The notes beneath the pieces are model-generated. The model was not told where the DNA came from. It worked only from the letters and a program-made list of their open reading frames with translations, and searched no databases. From NCBI GenBank assembly GCA_037043455.1, contig JAWPHD010005104.1, positions 106,646 through 170,645 of the forward strand: 64,000 nt of DNA. The letters run 5' to 3'. A program made the position numbers and the translations under genes. Source of the stretch: Cyrtodaria siliqua (taxonomy: Eukaryota; Mollusca; Bivalvia; Adapedonta; Hiatellidae). Of this stretch, positions 35,121 through 45,994 are shown one piece after another (position 1 is the stretch's first letter; each line of letters begins with the position of its first letter).

Positions 35121-35243
35121 GGATTCGCTTTTGCCAAAATCATTTTCTTTTGGCGGTGGCAGTATCAAAATTTCTTTTGATTGCTGCTCTGTGGTATTAT
35201 CAAAATTCATTTTGATCGCTGCCATATGGCCGTCAGCGAATCC
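35121..35243. other. cloverleaf-like inverted-repeat cluster
   Basis: Outer arms GGATTCGCT (35121-35129) and AGCGAATCC (35235-35243) enclose three hairpins: GCCAAAA/TTTTGGC (35133-35154), ATCAAAA/TTTTGAT (35164-35181) and ATCAAAA/TTTTGAT (35199-35216), plus the palindrome GCCATATGGC (35221-35230). Function unknown. Confidence 0.75.
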
Positions 35244-35349
35244 TTCAATTCAGTGAAATCAAATTTAATGACAATTAGCAATGTTATAATTAGTAAATTT
35301 CAATGTAATACTGACCACTGTTTCCCAGGATCGAGATTACAGCATGCAA

Positions 35350-35645
35350 ATTAAAGCCTGTTGGGGCTTATTGATGGTGCATCATGCCTAGTTCGGTCGT
35401 GCACATTATTGTAAACATCACAAAAGAAATAATGTTCAAGTGATTAAATGAAGAAACATTTTACATTAGCATCAGAGTTTTGAATAAACAATTTATTAAA
35501 GCCCTTTAAGGCTTCACTAAGGTATACGGCCGTTGGGCCATGCCCGCTTTTGTTTGAGCCTTTTGGGGCTTCATCTCTTGTTTAAGCCTATTGAGGCTTC
35601 TTTAAGGGTATCAGGCTTATGGGCCATGCCCTCTTTTGTTTTACA
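35350..35645 (+). repeat. direct repeat with AAGCC/GGCTT mini-hairpins
   Basis: Two copies of a ~70-75 bp unit (35498-35570, 35580-35645) containing GGGCCATGCCC and CTTTTGTTT. The motif AAGCC..TT..GGCTT occurs about four times, at 35357, 35500, 35555 and 35585. Confidence 0.7.
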
Positions 35646-36489
35646 TGTTTAGGGCTGCCATTTAATATGTATGTGTTGCCGGCAGCCCGCTATTTGGAGC
35701 CGCGCCGAATATTTGCCATACAATTTAATCAATGATAATATTTTCTTATGTGTTTGTCCGTTGGTGCCTTCCCAATAATTTGTCGTCTGCGTTTCGTAAC
35801 CTTACCGTTTTTCAGGTAGACCGAAAATCAAATAAGACATTATTCAAAACCTTAAGGTACGCATTTGGGGCATTTTTTGTTAATGTTTAGTTACGTCTCT
35901 AGAATGAAAACAAAACAAAAACAAAAAAACATGGGTATTTGCTAGGCCTCTAGTTTATACATGTTACTTCATGTTACATATCATTTCTTGGCACCGCGAT
36001 TTTATCACAGCAATTCAAACAAGCATAACGCATGCGTTATAGGTAGACGATTTTTAATAGTTTGTGGAGGCTTTGCTCAAGTCACATACCTGTAGTCGTC
36101 GATATGGAGATGACAGGAAGGAAGGTAAAGTAAAGAATTAAAAGATACTGTATGAATACAGATAAGTTTTTATTTGGTCTTAGGTATACATTATTATACA
36201 TGTTAAAGAGAACATATTCAAGTATTTTCAATTAAACTATTTACATCTGAGCTGTTACGGAATTTCAGTGACCATGCTACAATATAATATAAAAGTCATA
36301 TTTACTTATATTTTACTTAAAAGTGATTAACATACGGTTCATGTTCATTATTTAGTTGTATTCAGGCTCAAAACCGCTTTGGTGTTGCCGTTAAGGCAAT
36401 CGACTTTGCATTTTAAATGAATTGCAAATGATCTTATTGAAAATATTTATTGTCTTTACTTCTTTACTTCATTATAATACTCAAATATA

Positions 36490-36595
36490 AATGGGTGCCG
36501 AAATGTCTAGGTTAAACATTAAAACAGATGCCGAAATATTTTGATGCCTAAACGTTTAGGTGTCGAAATGGTTTGGTGCCGAAACGTCCTGAATC
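36490..36595 (+). repeat. degenerate short tandem repeat
   Basis: Variants of GGTGCCGAAACGTTTAGG / GATGCCGAAATATTTTG, about 17-20 bp, five or so copies with poor spacing. Confidence 0.6.
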
Positions 36596-36737
36596 GATCT
36601 TAATCACACAAACGCAAAAACTTGAGAATTGTCTGCATTTATTAATAAGCATTTTCCATGAACTGATCATTGGGACCTTGCTTTAATTAGACTAATATAC
36701 TATATACACAATAGTTTTCGTCTGGAAAGAAATATAA

Positions 36738-37486
36738 AAAGATCGGACAGGGAAAGTAGCATTCAAGGAGATCAGTCAACCACAAAACACAGAAACAAAC
36801 ACGCAAACAGACAAACAAGAAGGCAAAAGCAATTATAAATGCAAACGACATCACAAACACAAAAGGGTTGATAATAGGGCTACCGCCTTGGAACGGTCAG
36901 TGGCAAAGTAGGCCACTGGGGGTTTAAACCGGTTCTAGGGTGCACCAAACCTCACACTTACACTACTGTCATCCCATTAAAACAGGACAGTGTAAATAAA
37001 GCAATCCCCGCCATGATCTAATCTCTAACCAACAAGGCAGCATCAATAGGCAATATAAGTAAAACACAAATATGCTCATGTAAATATAATACAAAAAAAA
37101 AAACAACCTAGAAAGCCACAATGAAGGTACTCGCTGACTTGGCAGAAGCCAGAGCAGTAAGAGAATAAACCATTAAGGGCACGACAAGAAAGATCATAGA
37201 CAAAAATCAAACGCCACCGTCCAAATGGGCTTTAGGTAGGCGTCATCATAGGTTCCACAGTCTGTCCGGTCATCGTACAATTAAAGAGGAAAGCATAGTG
37301 GCAAACTGTAAAAGGGTCCACCAGCAAGCATGCAGTACGTTGCAAAATGATAGGGTCACAACCTCTTTTGATAAACTTTTTAACAAGTTTAACAAAGATA
37401 TTATGAAAGTGATCATGACCAAGAATCTTACGAAGTTTATAAATCACACCACCATAGATGTCAGGTTGTGATAGTCCTTGTCGTTT
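36738..37486 (-). mobile_element. RT-element 3' end with C-terminal codons
   Basis: The second-best copy. On the minus strand an open C-terminal segment of about 83 codons (KRQGLSQPDIYGG, YKLRKILGHDHF, TACLLVDPFTVCHYAFLFNC, then EPMMTPT-stop at 37232-37234) is followed by the full tail to TTGAATGCTACTTTCCCTG. This segment has no stop or shift, so it is younger than the 13.4 kb relic. The 103-codon frame's first 19 residues come from the adjoining TH-A tail, not from the RT. Confidence 0.9.
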
Positions 37487-37745
37487 GGAAAACAAACAAT
37501 ATGAAAGGAGACATTTAGAAATCGTCGAACACGTTAAATACAAAATATATTGCAGTCTCGGTTTGATTGAGACTGTTCATGAATGGTAGTGAAATGTTCT
37601 TGCTACCGTTCACGCCCTCTAGCCCCGGATTGAGCAGAACCCAATATTAATCATGTCAATAGTACAGAAATGTAAGCTATCTCGAAGATGCTATGCATAT
37701 GGCGGTGACCATGGAAACTTCAATGCGGTATTTTCACACCATTCC
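37487..37745 (-). mobile_element. TH element, subfamily A, fused to RT-element
   Basis: Plus-strand order: AATCGTCGAACACG, hairpin 1 (CAGTCTC/GAGACTG near 37554), hairpin 2 (TGAATGGTAG/CTACCGTTCA, one T.G wobble), CGCCCTCTAGCCCCGG, TTGAGCAGAACCCAA, GCATATGGCGGTGACCATGG, a GGTATTTTCACACCATTCC block. It directly abuts the 5' truncation point of the RT-element copy. Confidence 0.8.
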
Positions 37746-37929
37746 ATGGCCAGCTGCGTATGGTACTAGTTTCTAAACAAAATTACATATTATAAATATC
37801 GTTTGGAAGACCAAATTGTGATTTCTGTTTCTGTTTGCTTGCTCGGATGCTTGAGTTTGCGTTTGAAGCAACGTCTTAAAATACACACGTTTGTTCATTT
37901 AACCACTTTAACCTTTTGAAAAAGTATAT

Positions 37930-38120
37930 CTAACACGGTTTATGAAAATACTCAATGCTGATTGGCTATTGAGCAGTTTTTGAAAAAGCTATAAAAGCCT
38001 CTGACGTCACGTCCTTCAAATGTTAGAACGTCATCTTAAACGATTTTTACGTCAGAAAACATTCAAAACAACGATTACGTTATTTTAAGGCAATGTTACG
38101 TTCAAACAACACATTGAACT
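37930..38120 (+). promoter_or_regulatory. repeat H with CCAAT/TATA/CRE-like order
   Basis: Shared with 61985-62135: AATACTCAATGCTGATTGG, TTGAGCAG, CTCTGACGTCACGTCC, ACGTCAGAAA, CAAAACAACGATTACGT. This copy has ATTGG (37961), TATAAAAG (37990-37997) and TGACGTCA (38002-38009) in sequence. About 160 bases on is ATG (38170) and a splice-donor-like GTAAGT (38183-38188). The motifs are visible; promoter activity is inference. Confidence 0.5.
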
Positions 38121-38319
38121 TGTTAGAAACACGATAAAGCTGTATATTTTCTTCGTTTGGTGCTGAGAGATGGACGTACAATGTAAGTTGTGAGAATGTG
38201 TTTGTATTATGTTCAATCTTTCGAAAATATGTATATAAAATACATAACAGTCAGATAAGAAATAAAATATTTCTAGATAAGAAATAAAATATCACTAGCG
38301 GGTTTACTGACCGTTTCAA

Positions 38320-38433
38320 AAAAGAGTATGATAATGGACCTTTGGAAACGGCCGAGCACGACACATACGAAATATTGCAGTCTCGGTTTGACTGAGACTG
38401 TTCATGAGCGGTAGTGAAATATGCTAGCTACCG
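38320..38433 (-). mobile_element. TH element, subfamily A, truncated
   Basis: GGACCTTTGGAAACGGCCG, hairpin 1 intact (CAGTCTC/GAGACTG), hairpin 2 first arm TGAGCGGTAG and a truncated second arm CTACCG. Breaks off at 38433. Confidence 0.85.
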
Positions 38434-39397
38434 TATGTATGCACTCGTTCTTCTGCGTAAACATATTGCTCTCCTAAAGTCGCGCAATATTGTTACGCGG
38501 AATAACTCGTGCAAACATTCCAATGCAAATCTAATAACCTATAATTGTTTAATGCTTTTCACATCTAATATTGATGTCCTGTTTCATTGTGATTGGCAAG
38601 CTCACGTTATATCATTATTTGTTTCAGGAAACTAAAAACTGTAAATATTGCCACTTTAATTATAAATGGGCGAAACTGATATCCATACGATAATTGATTT
38701 CACATTAATAGCTTCTATTGCAATGTAAAATCAGTAAATTATGTATTGTTTGGTGCATCATTGGGTGCTTAATTAGTACTTAATAATTCATTCATGCTAA
38801 AGTAAACCCAGAGAATTGCATGACTTATTATCGACGCAGTCTAAACACAGGTTCCGGTAGATGCAGTTTTGAATGAATATGTATCATCTAAGAATGCAAT
38901 TATATATTTAGAACATTTAGAGTTAATTGAACATTTCCCGATCGAATCAATCTAAAATCCTCGGGATAAACACATACAGTCATTTATAATGGCAACGATA
39001 ATATTTACAACACTGGGACATAAATACATGGGGGACTGATGATGATGGTGAAATTATGCTGTTGCTCTGTTGGTATACGAATGAAGGACCGTCTGTTCGT
39101 CATTCAGTCCGTCACACTTTTAGCGTAATACAGTAATTCTTCAAAACCTACGTACTGTATCTTTATGACACTTGACTATATGAACCAAACTTGCCACCTC
39201 GTGGCATAACCTTTTCTAATATCACATTATGTTGCGTTTCCTTAGCGTTTCCATAGCTAACTCCCAAAGCACTAAAGACATCCACATGAAACATGGACAT
39301 ATAAATCAACTGTTAATATTAATATATCAATATCAATATGTGGTCCGTGAAGGTTATATTATACTAATTCAGCCGGATGTGCTCACTTGGGCCTAAA
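38434..39397. other. unassigned AT-rich stretch
   Basis: Nothing recognised. Short frames only. Confidence 0.5.
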
Positions 39398-39641
39398 TTC
39401 ATCAAATGTGTGAGCACAAGAATCAGACTCAGTCTCAAAATCTCATATTTTTGCAAACCCTATCAACACAAAAGTATGGGTAAGAATTGTAATTTTCAGA
39501 CATTTTCTGTTAAATTAACTTTAAAATTACTCGTTTCTGTAAGTAAATATAGTAATTTGCTTGTAAAATTGTTTTTATTTGGAATTAAAAAATTTGAAAT
39601 TTTGAGTCGAGTCCGATTCTTGTGCTCAGAAGTTTGATGAA
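39398..39641. mobile_element. MITE-like element with about 44 bp inverted ends
   Basis: Left 39398-39441 (TTCATCAAATGTGTGAGCAC, AAGAATCAGACTC...) and right 39598-39641 are imperfect inverted copies. The centre is AT-rich. The frames at 39377-39699 on both strands cover the inverted ends and are not genes. Confidence 0.75.
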
Positions 39642-40854
39642 TAGTGTAGTCGAAAAGAGTTTTGTATAAAAGAGTGTCAATGTTTTTTTTTTTTAACATT
39701 TGTTTTTTATTTCAGTTTCCTGTTATTTTTTGGCTGTAAATTTATTCTTAACATGCTACTGATATTTGAAAATGCAGCTCATTATGTTTTTGACAGTTTT
39801 TGATATGACAGAAGAGAAAGTAGACAGGGTAAAATACGTTGATCTTTGATTCGGTGTTGATATACAACTGAAGAAACGTATCATAGAAGATATTACCTTC
39901 TCCAATTGTCTTGTTTAATAGCAGACATGTTTATTTGCATAATAAAGAAAATGTTCCCAGAATTCTAACAATTTTTGAGATTTCAACAGGTTGTCAACAT
40001 GTTTACTTTACTATGGAAGGGCTATGGAGACTTATTAAGGTTATTATAACCTGAATGCTTCAATTCAAGTTCGACTTGTGTCTACTTTTTCAGTCAATTT
40101 GTAAAATGTTCGTTTTCAAAGCATAGCTACACAACTATTTTTTTTTCTGCCATCAAATTAAAAACGGCGATGCCTAGTGTGTTATCTTGTTTTGTCATTC
40201 ATCATGTCTTTCAGAAAAGAAAAAAAACTTAGATAGAGGAGATATGTCAAGAACATAAACAAGAATACAATCTTGAATACCTAAACTCTGGTATAGTATT
40301 ATCTCCCCTGAAAGCTCACGGACCTAGAGACAAAAGGAAAACAGAAAATAATTCTATTTTTTCTCAATTTTAGGCAATTTTTAATTTGAAAAATAGGTTT
40401 TTCTTTGCTTTAGCATACATCTGCAGTGTAAAAGACAGATGATACAGAAAATCCCATATTGATATGAGGTTTCATTCAAATTTCAGAATTGTTTGACCGA
40501 AGCACCGCATATTCAGCTAGATAGTGTATGAATTTTGTATTTTCCATAGGGTTCACAAAACATGAGCGAGAAAAAAAAATCCTGGCTAACTGATGTATTT
40601 TATTGTTTTAAATTACCGGTCTTGGCTATCCTGAAGATATTAAACCAACAACAATGTCTGCTGCCCTGCTTTGAAGCTCAGATGTTGGAAAAGGCTGTAC
40701 AGTAACCCTATGGGGAAATTAATAGAGGTGTGAGTCCTGAAGAGCACATACTGCAATGGTTTGAACCTGGTATACAGACGACAACAAGTTTATATTACTA
40801 TTATATGTGTTGAGTTCCATAAAATGTCATGCTATGGTGATACGATACTAATTT
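39642..40854. other. unassigned AT-rich stretch
   Basis: Nothing recognised in either strand. Confidence 0.5.
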
Positions 40855-41027
40855 ATTAGACCACATAAATGTCAGCCATATTCTTTTATTTCAACATCAA
40901 AGAGATGCGTTCATATCAAAGGGTGTACCGAGTAATTGTTTTATTAGACACATAAATGTCAGCCACATTAATTTATTTCAACACCAAAGAGATGCGTTTA
41001 TATACAAGGGTGTACCGAGTAATTGTT
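40855..41027 (+). repeat. tandem duplication, 2 copies of about 85 bp
   Basis: Each copy contains ACATAAATGTCAGCCA, TTTATTTCAACA, AAAGAGATGCGTT and GGGTGTACCGAGTAATTGTT. Confidence 0.9.
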
Positions 41028-41346
41028 TTGAAATCCAATCCCTGTATCAATTTACCGGTTAAAACACGTAATAACATGTAATAAGTAACATTCGGAACAG
41101 AATATATACTTAACGTATATATTTAATAGTACCGCTTATATAATCTATGAGATTCATGACTAGAACACATGTCTTCGGCAAAAATTTATGCGACATACGC
41201 CTTTGAGTTTCACCTTGTATGCACTAATTGGAGATGTGCTTGATATTCATTTCATATAAATCTACTGACAACGGGCAGGAGTTATCGTTTTTAAACATGT
41301 TCACAGTTCATGCAATTGTAATAAAGTAAACCTATAATGATGTAAC

Positions 41347-42300
41347 GTGATTAATGACATTCGTAAAAGGTACGTATTGAGAGATCAACACGAAATATCT
41401 TATTCTTTATTATACATAGTTACAACAGTAAAATCACCCCTTGATAAAACAAAGGATAGTTCCGACAATCAGTTTATTCTTCCGCCTCTTGATAACACAA
41501 AGGATAGTTCCGACAATCACTTTATTCTTCCGCCTCTTGATAACACAAAGGATAGTTCCGACAATCACTTTATTATTTCACCTCTTGATAACACAAAGGG
41601 TAGTTCCGACAAACAATTTATTCCTCCGCCTCTTGATAGCATAAAGGATAGTTCCGACAATCAGTTTAATCCACCGCCTCTTGATAACACAAAGGATAGT
41701 TCCGACAATCACTTTATTCTTCCGCCTCTTGATAACACAAAGGATAGTTCCGACATTCAGTTTATTCCTCCGCCTCTTGATAACACAAAGGATAGTTCCG
41801 ACATTCAGTTTATTCCACCGACTCTTGATAACACAAAGGATAGTTCCGACAATCACTTTATTCTTCCGCCTCTTGATAACACAAAGGATAGTTCCGACAA
41901 TCACTTTATTCTTCCGCCTCTTGATAACACAAAGGATAGTTCCGACATTCAGTTGATTCCTCCGCCTCTTGATAACACAAAGGATAGTTCCGACAATCAC
42001 TTTATTCTTCCGCCTCTTGATAACACAAAGGATAGTTCCGACAATCACTTTATTCTTCCGCCTCTTGATAACACAAAGGATAGTTCCGACATTCAGTTTA
42101 TTCCACCGCCTCTTGATAACACAAAGGATAGTTCCGACAATCACTTTATTCTTCCGCTTCTTGATAACACAAAGGATAGTTCCGACATTCAGTTTATTCC
42201 TCCGCCTTCTATTGTTCCACGGTCAAGTTTCCACAACATTGGCCACGTGCATTTAGTACAATATGACGGTAAGGTAAGTGTGAGGTTTGGTGTACTGTAG
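41347..42300 (+). CDS. open frame across the 48 bp minisatellite (doubtful)
   Basis: A 317-codon open stretch with no ATG at its start (first codon GTG) and no internal Met. It encodes 16 repeats of a 16-residue unit of the form LDNTKDSSDNHFILPP, hydrophilic with a short apolar end. If expressed it would have to be an internal exon. A possible acceptor (T-rich run then CATAG, 41419) and a strong donor-like AAGGTAAGT (42271-42279) exist, but the donor lies in RT-element tail sequence. A 188-codon minus frame and other plus frames are also open, so openness alone is not evidence. No family recognised. Confidence 0.2.
   Translation: MINDIRKRYVLRDQHEISYSLLYIVTTVKSPLDKTKDSSDNQFILPPLDNTKDSSDNHFILPPLDNTKDSSDNHFIISPLDNTKGSSDKQFIPPPLDSIKDSSDNQFNPPPLDNTKDSSDNHFILPPLDNTKDSSDIQFIPPPLDNTKDSSDIQFIPPTLDNTKDSSDNHFILPPLDNTKDSSDNHFILPPLDNTKDSSDIQLIPPPLDNTKDSSDNHFILPPLDNTKDSSDNHFILPPLDNTKDSSDIQFIPPPLDNTKDSSDNHFILPLLDNTKDSSDIQFIPPPSIVPRSSFHNIGHVHLVQYDGKVSVRFGVL
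41437..42204 (+). repeat. minisatellite, 16 copies of exactly 48 bp
   Basis: 768 bp with no indel. Unit CTTGATAACACAAAGGATAG, TTCCGACAATCACTTTATTC, TTCCGCCT. Two variant classes alternate (AATCAC...CTT and ATTCAG...CCT). From copy 9 on, the order is AAB AAB AB, hinting at a 144 bp higher-order unit. As the unit is 3 x 16 and lacks stops in several frames, long frames arise on both strands. Confidence 0.95.
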
Positions 42301-42500
42301 AACCTGGTTTAAAACCCCATCGGCCTTTTTTGCCACTGACCGTTCCAAGGCGGTAGCCCTATTGTGAACACTTTTGTGTTTGTGATGTCTTATTTGGTCT
42401 TTTATTCATTTTTAAATTTGTTCTTTGTTTTGTGTGTGTTTGTGGTTGACTTCGTCCTGGAATGCTGCTTTTCCTGTTCGATTTTTATATCTATATTTGA
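42258..42500 (+). mobile_element. RT-element 3' tail fragment
   Basis: Joins the minisatellite at ATGACGGTAAGGTAAGTG. Then GAGGTTTGGTGTACTG, AGAACCTGGTTTAAAACCCC, CACTGACCGTTCCAAGGCGG, GTGGTTGACTTCGTCC, TTTTCCTGTTCGATTTTTAT. The left end is cut at the minisatellite. Confidence 0.85.
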
Positions 42501-43496
42501 TTGAACGTTTACTTGGCTCAAATCTCTTGTGGATATAAGCTTGATTGACATATCGGAATTATTTATGCTATGGAGAGCAAACCACGGAAAATAGTATAAA
42601 TATTTAATAATCAAGTTCTTCGCTTCGTTTCATTACTGCATTCATTATGTCTTCTTTTATTTACAATAATGAAGCATTGCATAATTCCTTTTTAAAAACC
42701 ATGTTATATAAAATAGTTTAAAAAACACAAACATGTTTGAAACAATGTCCAAATGTACAAAGAAAGTAAATTAGTAATTTCATTAATGCTGTGTGTCTGT
42801 ATTGTAAGATGATGTTAATCTCTTGAAAATATGTTTACTAGTAGCACGTCCATATTGTTACTGATTTTTGCGAGTGGGTCTGATTGGGCAAATCGACCAT
42901 TCAAACCTTGACAAATCACATCCTATATTATACTAGGGAAGAGTGTACCAATCCAAATTATACGTAACTGGTAGTGGGAAAAAATGGGACATAATATTTT
43001 TTTCTGGGAATGACGTCCTTTTTTCAAGTTTGTCACCAATAAAGGGAAAAATCCAAATCACTGTTAAATAAATAATGTATTGGGCTGAAATTATTCTCCA
43101 TCAATTATTTCAGTTATCTAACTGCCATTTAAACAAATACATTTAATACTCATTCTGCCGTTTCTCACTTTTTGACATTTTTGAACAAAGGCAACAGCTG
43201 TTTTATGAGAAATTCATGTCATAGGTTCAGTCTTTACTGGGATGCAGGTTATGTGAATTATTTGCAGAAAGCGTCTTTATTTGTGACAATTCCTATACTT
43301 GGAGCCTGTGGGAATTGATTTGTGTGTATCTTCCTACTATATATTTATTATAGAAACACAACTGTGGAATTTGTTTAAAAACAAAAGAGATAGTTTCAGC
43401 TTTCGTATTTTCTAAACTTATTTGTTTGTGTCTAATTAAGTTCTTCTGAAAGTAACAGATGATTGCGGTGTAACGCATTATAGCGACGGCAATATT
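42501..43496. other. unassigned AT-rich stretch
   Basis: Nothing recognised. Short frames only. Confidence 0.5.
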
Positions 43497-43962
43497 CACA
43501 TTGTAATGTTTATTCTCTTGTTTCTCTGGCTTCAGCAAAGTCATTGAGTACCTTCATTGTGGCTTTCTAGGCTATTGTTTTTGTTTGTATATTATATATA
43601 CGAGCATATTTGTGTTTTACTTATATTGCCTATTGATGCTGCCTTGTTGGTTAAAGATTAGATCATGGCGGGGATTTCTTTATTTACACTGTCCTGTTTT
43701 AATGAGATGACAGTATGGTAAGTGTGAGGTTTGGTGCACCCTAGAACCGGTTTAAACATCCAGTGGCCTTTGTTGCCACTGACCGTTCCAAGGCGGTAGC
43801 CCTATTGTCAACCCTTTTGTGTTTGTGATGTCGTTTGCATTTTTTATTACTTTTGCCTTCTCGTTTGTCTGTTTGCGTGTTTGTTTTTGTGTTTTGTGGT
43901 TGACTGTCGTCCTTGAATGCTGCTTTCCCTGTCCGATATTTTTATCTTTCTTAACTACATGT
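43497..43962 (+). mobile_element. RT-element 3' tail, well preserved
   Basis: From TTCACATTGTAATG / GTTTATTCTCTTGTTTCTCT through GCAAAGTCATTGAGTACC, TGCCTTGTTGGTTAAAGA, TGTCCTGTTTTAATGAGATG, TGGTAAGTGTGAGG, GGTGCACCCTAGAACCGG, CACTGACCGTTCCAAGGCGG, TTGTCAACCC to TTGAATGCTGCTTTCCCTGT. A useful reference for the tail consensus. It lacks codons. Confidence 0.9.
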
Positions 43963-44089
43963 TAGATTGAAACCCGAAAAATAAAACGAATTATCGAACA
44001 CAATTGTAATGTATTTGATGTCAAAAAGAGTTAATCTTCTACAAAAATACATGAATAAATATAGACGGATTCGAACTGAATGGTGTCTT

Positions 44090-44400
44090 ATATTATATCT
44101 ACAAGCGTTGCATCATATATTACCTCTCATAAACAGACTCTATTAAACCGATTCTGCTGCTTTCTAATCTTGTTCTTTTTTGTATGTATTTACATTCACT
44201 CTAGCATTGCGAATCATTATTGTTCTTACTCACTGATCCATTAGGATCGTTTAGGATCTCGCTTATCCCTTAGGATCTTTTATGATAATTGAGCCCAATC
44301 ACGATCCTTTAAAGTAGAATAACGCTTTAAGCCCGTGCTAGGGGACGTGGGAGGTGTTGTATCTTGTACTACCTCTCATATACAAATTCAATACAAGTAA
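44090..44400 (+). mobile_element. TH element, subfamily B, two partial copies head-to-tail
   Basis: The first copy shows CCTCTCATAAACAGACTC and GATTCTGCTGCTTTC, then its tail TTTTTTGTATGTATTT. This is followed directly by a head ACATTCACTCTAGC and the second copy (AAAGTAGAATAACGC, AAGCCCGTGCTAGG, GGAGGTGTTG, ACCTCTCATATAC). Same junction type as at 6138/6139. Confidence 0.7.
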
Positions 44401-44616
44401 ATACAAAATTCAAATTTCAAATTCTTTATTCACTTAGATTCATACATATGAACAGCATAATCAACAGTTACAAAATACATTTATATCAATGGCGACAGAT
44501 CATCAAATATAATTCTAAACACGTATACATCAGGAAACGACTATATACAAACTATCTAACAGTGCGGTTTATGGATTTCTAACCAAAATATGAGTGTACT
44601 AAATAGTATACTAGAT

Positions 44617-44657
44617 GTTACAGTATTATTATTATTATTATTAATAATAATAATAAC

Positions 44658-44697
<40 letters not shown>

Positions 44698-44712
44698 TAA
44701 TATAATGATAAC
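44617..44712. repeat. (ATT)n/(AAT)n inverted microsatellite
   Basis: A run of ATT passes directly into a long run of AAT, giving a self-complementary tract. Confidence 0.9.
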
Positions 44713-44831
44713 AATAATACTTGGTTTGTAAACATCGTTTCAGATAATTGTATAGCATGTTTATGTGTTTATACAAAAATATTATTTTTAAAGTTAACAG
44801 TTTTTTAAACTAATTTCGTATTTCTACAAAT

Positions 44832-44935
44832 GTCGAACAAGAAATGTAGCATTCAAGGACCACAGTCAACCAAAAACACCCACAAAAACAAACATGAATA
44901 AAGGACAAGATATGATATCACAATCATAAATCGGT
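44832..44935 (-). mobile_element. RT-element terminal fragment
   Basis: AATGTCGAACAAGAAATG, TAGCATTCAAGGACCACAG, TCAACCAAAAACACCCAC, ATGAATAAAGGACAAGATAT: the last ~100 bases of the tail in reverse. Confidence 0.75.
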
Positions 44936-45231
44936 TGACCAGCTACTTTTTCTCTTGTTTGTATATGTATATGGCTTGTGTTACTATGAGCGACTTCAAT
45001 CAACTACTATATTAGAACTATGTCTTGATTGTTGAAAGCATTTGCGAATACCCTTTGATGCCAGTACAGTTGATATTGTCTTCGCTATTCAGATGTTTTA
45101 ATATTTAATGTTGGAAGCATTTTGTTGACGTCGATCATGGCAAAGTATATTGTAATCAATAAAACAAGAACCTGTGACACCTGAACATAAGAGTAATAAT
45201 GATTTTCAAAACTCAGTTCAAGTTCATGGCG

Positions 45232-45502
45232 TGGATTTATTTATTTACACTGTCCCGTTTTATTGGGTTGACAGTAGTGTAAGTGTGAGGTATGGTGCAC
45301 CCTAGAACCTGTTTTAAACCCCCAGCAGCCTTTTTTGCCACTGACCGTTCCAAGGCGGTAGCTCTATTCTCAATCCTTTTGTATTTGTGATGTCTTATTT
45401 GGCCTTTTATTCATCTTTAAATGTGTTCTTTGTTGCTGTGAGTGTGTGTAGTTGACTGTCGCCCTTGAATGCTGCTTTTGATTTTCGATTTTTATATCTA
45501 TA
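45232..45502 (+). mobile_element. RT-element 3' tail fragment
   Basis: GTGGATTTATTTATTTACAC, TGTCCCGTTTTATTGGGTTG, TAAGTGTGAGGTATGG, GCACCCTAGAACCTG, CACTGACCGTTCCAAGGCGG, GTTGACTGTCGCCCTTGAAT. Confidence 0.9.
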
Positions 45503-45599
45503 TCTACTGCACACTCTTTTTTGACACTTTTCAAAATGGTCTTTATTTTAGTTTATATACTGCTAATAACTATGTCTGATGAGCTCTTGGACCTTATTT

Positions 45600-45815
45600 C
45601 ATGGATTTCTTTATTTAAACTGTCATGTTTTATTATTTTAATTACAATAGGGTAAGTGTGAGATTTAGTGCCCTTTAGAATCTGGTTTAGACTAAACTAA
45701 ACGCCCAGCGGCATTTTTGCCACTGACCGATCGAAGGCTGTAGTCATTTTTATCAACAATTTTAAGTGTGTGTAGTCAATTACCTTGCCTCATATATATC
45801 TATTTTATTGTTTTA
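45600..45815 (+). mobile_element. RT-element 3' tail fragment, second in series
   Basis: Follows the previous copy in the same orientation, about 100 bases on: GATTTCTTTATTTAAACTGT, AGGGTAAGTGTGAG, CCACTGACCGATCGAAGG, TTATCAAC. More diverged than its neighbour, so not a recent tandem duplicate. Confidence 0.75.
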
Positions 45816-45994
45816 CATAACTAAATATAAATTATAATACCCGTTAATGCAGTTTCCATCAACATGATTAATGTATATTCTGATTATAAACCACGACATT
45901 TCATGCCAGCGATAACACCTTCGTTCCCACTACTGTAACAGCGTTTTCATACCAACAACCGTTTCATACCAACAACCGTTTCAGTAAACTCTAG

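Noticed and set aside
37232..37543. 103-codon frame as an intact gene
   Set aside because: Its C-terminal part is a truncated RT-element fragment and its first 19 residues come from the adjoining TH element.
39030..39060. Hammerhead-like ACTGATGATGATGGTGAAA
   Set aside because: No stem II or flanking stems can form around the core words.
41578..42144. 188-codon minus-strand gene
   Set aside because: It lies wholly in the 48 bp minisatellite; frames stay open because the unit length is divisible by three.
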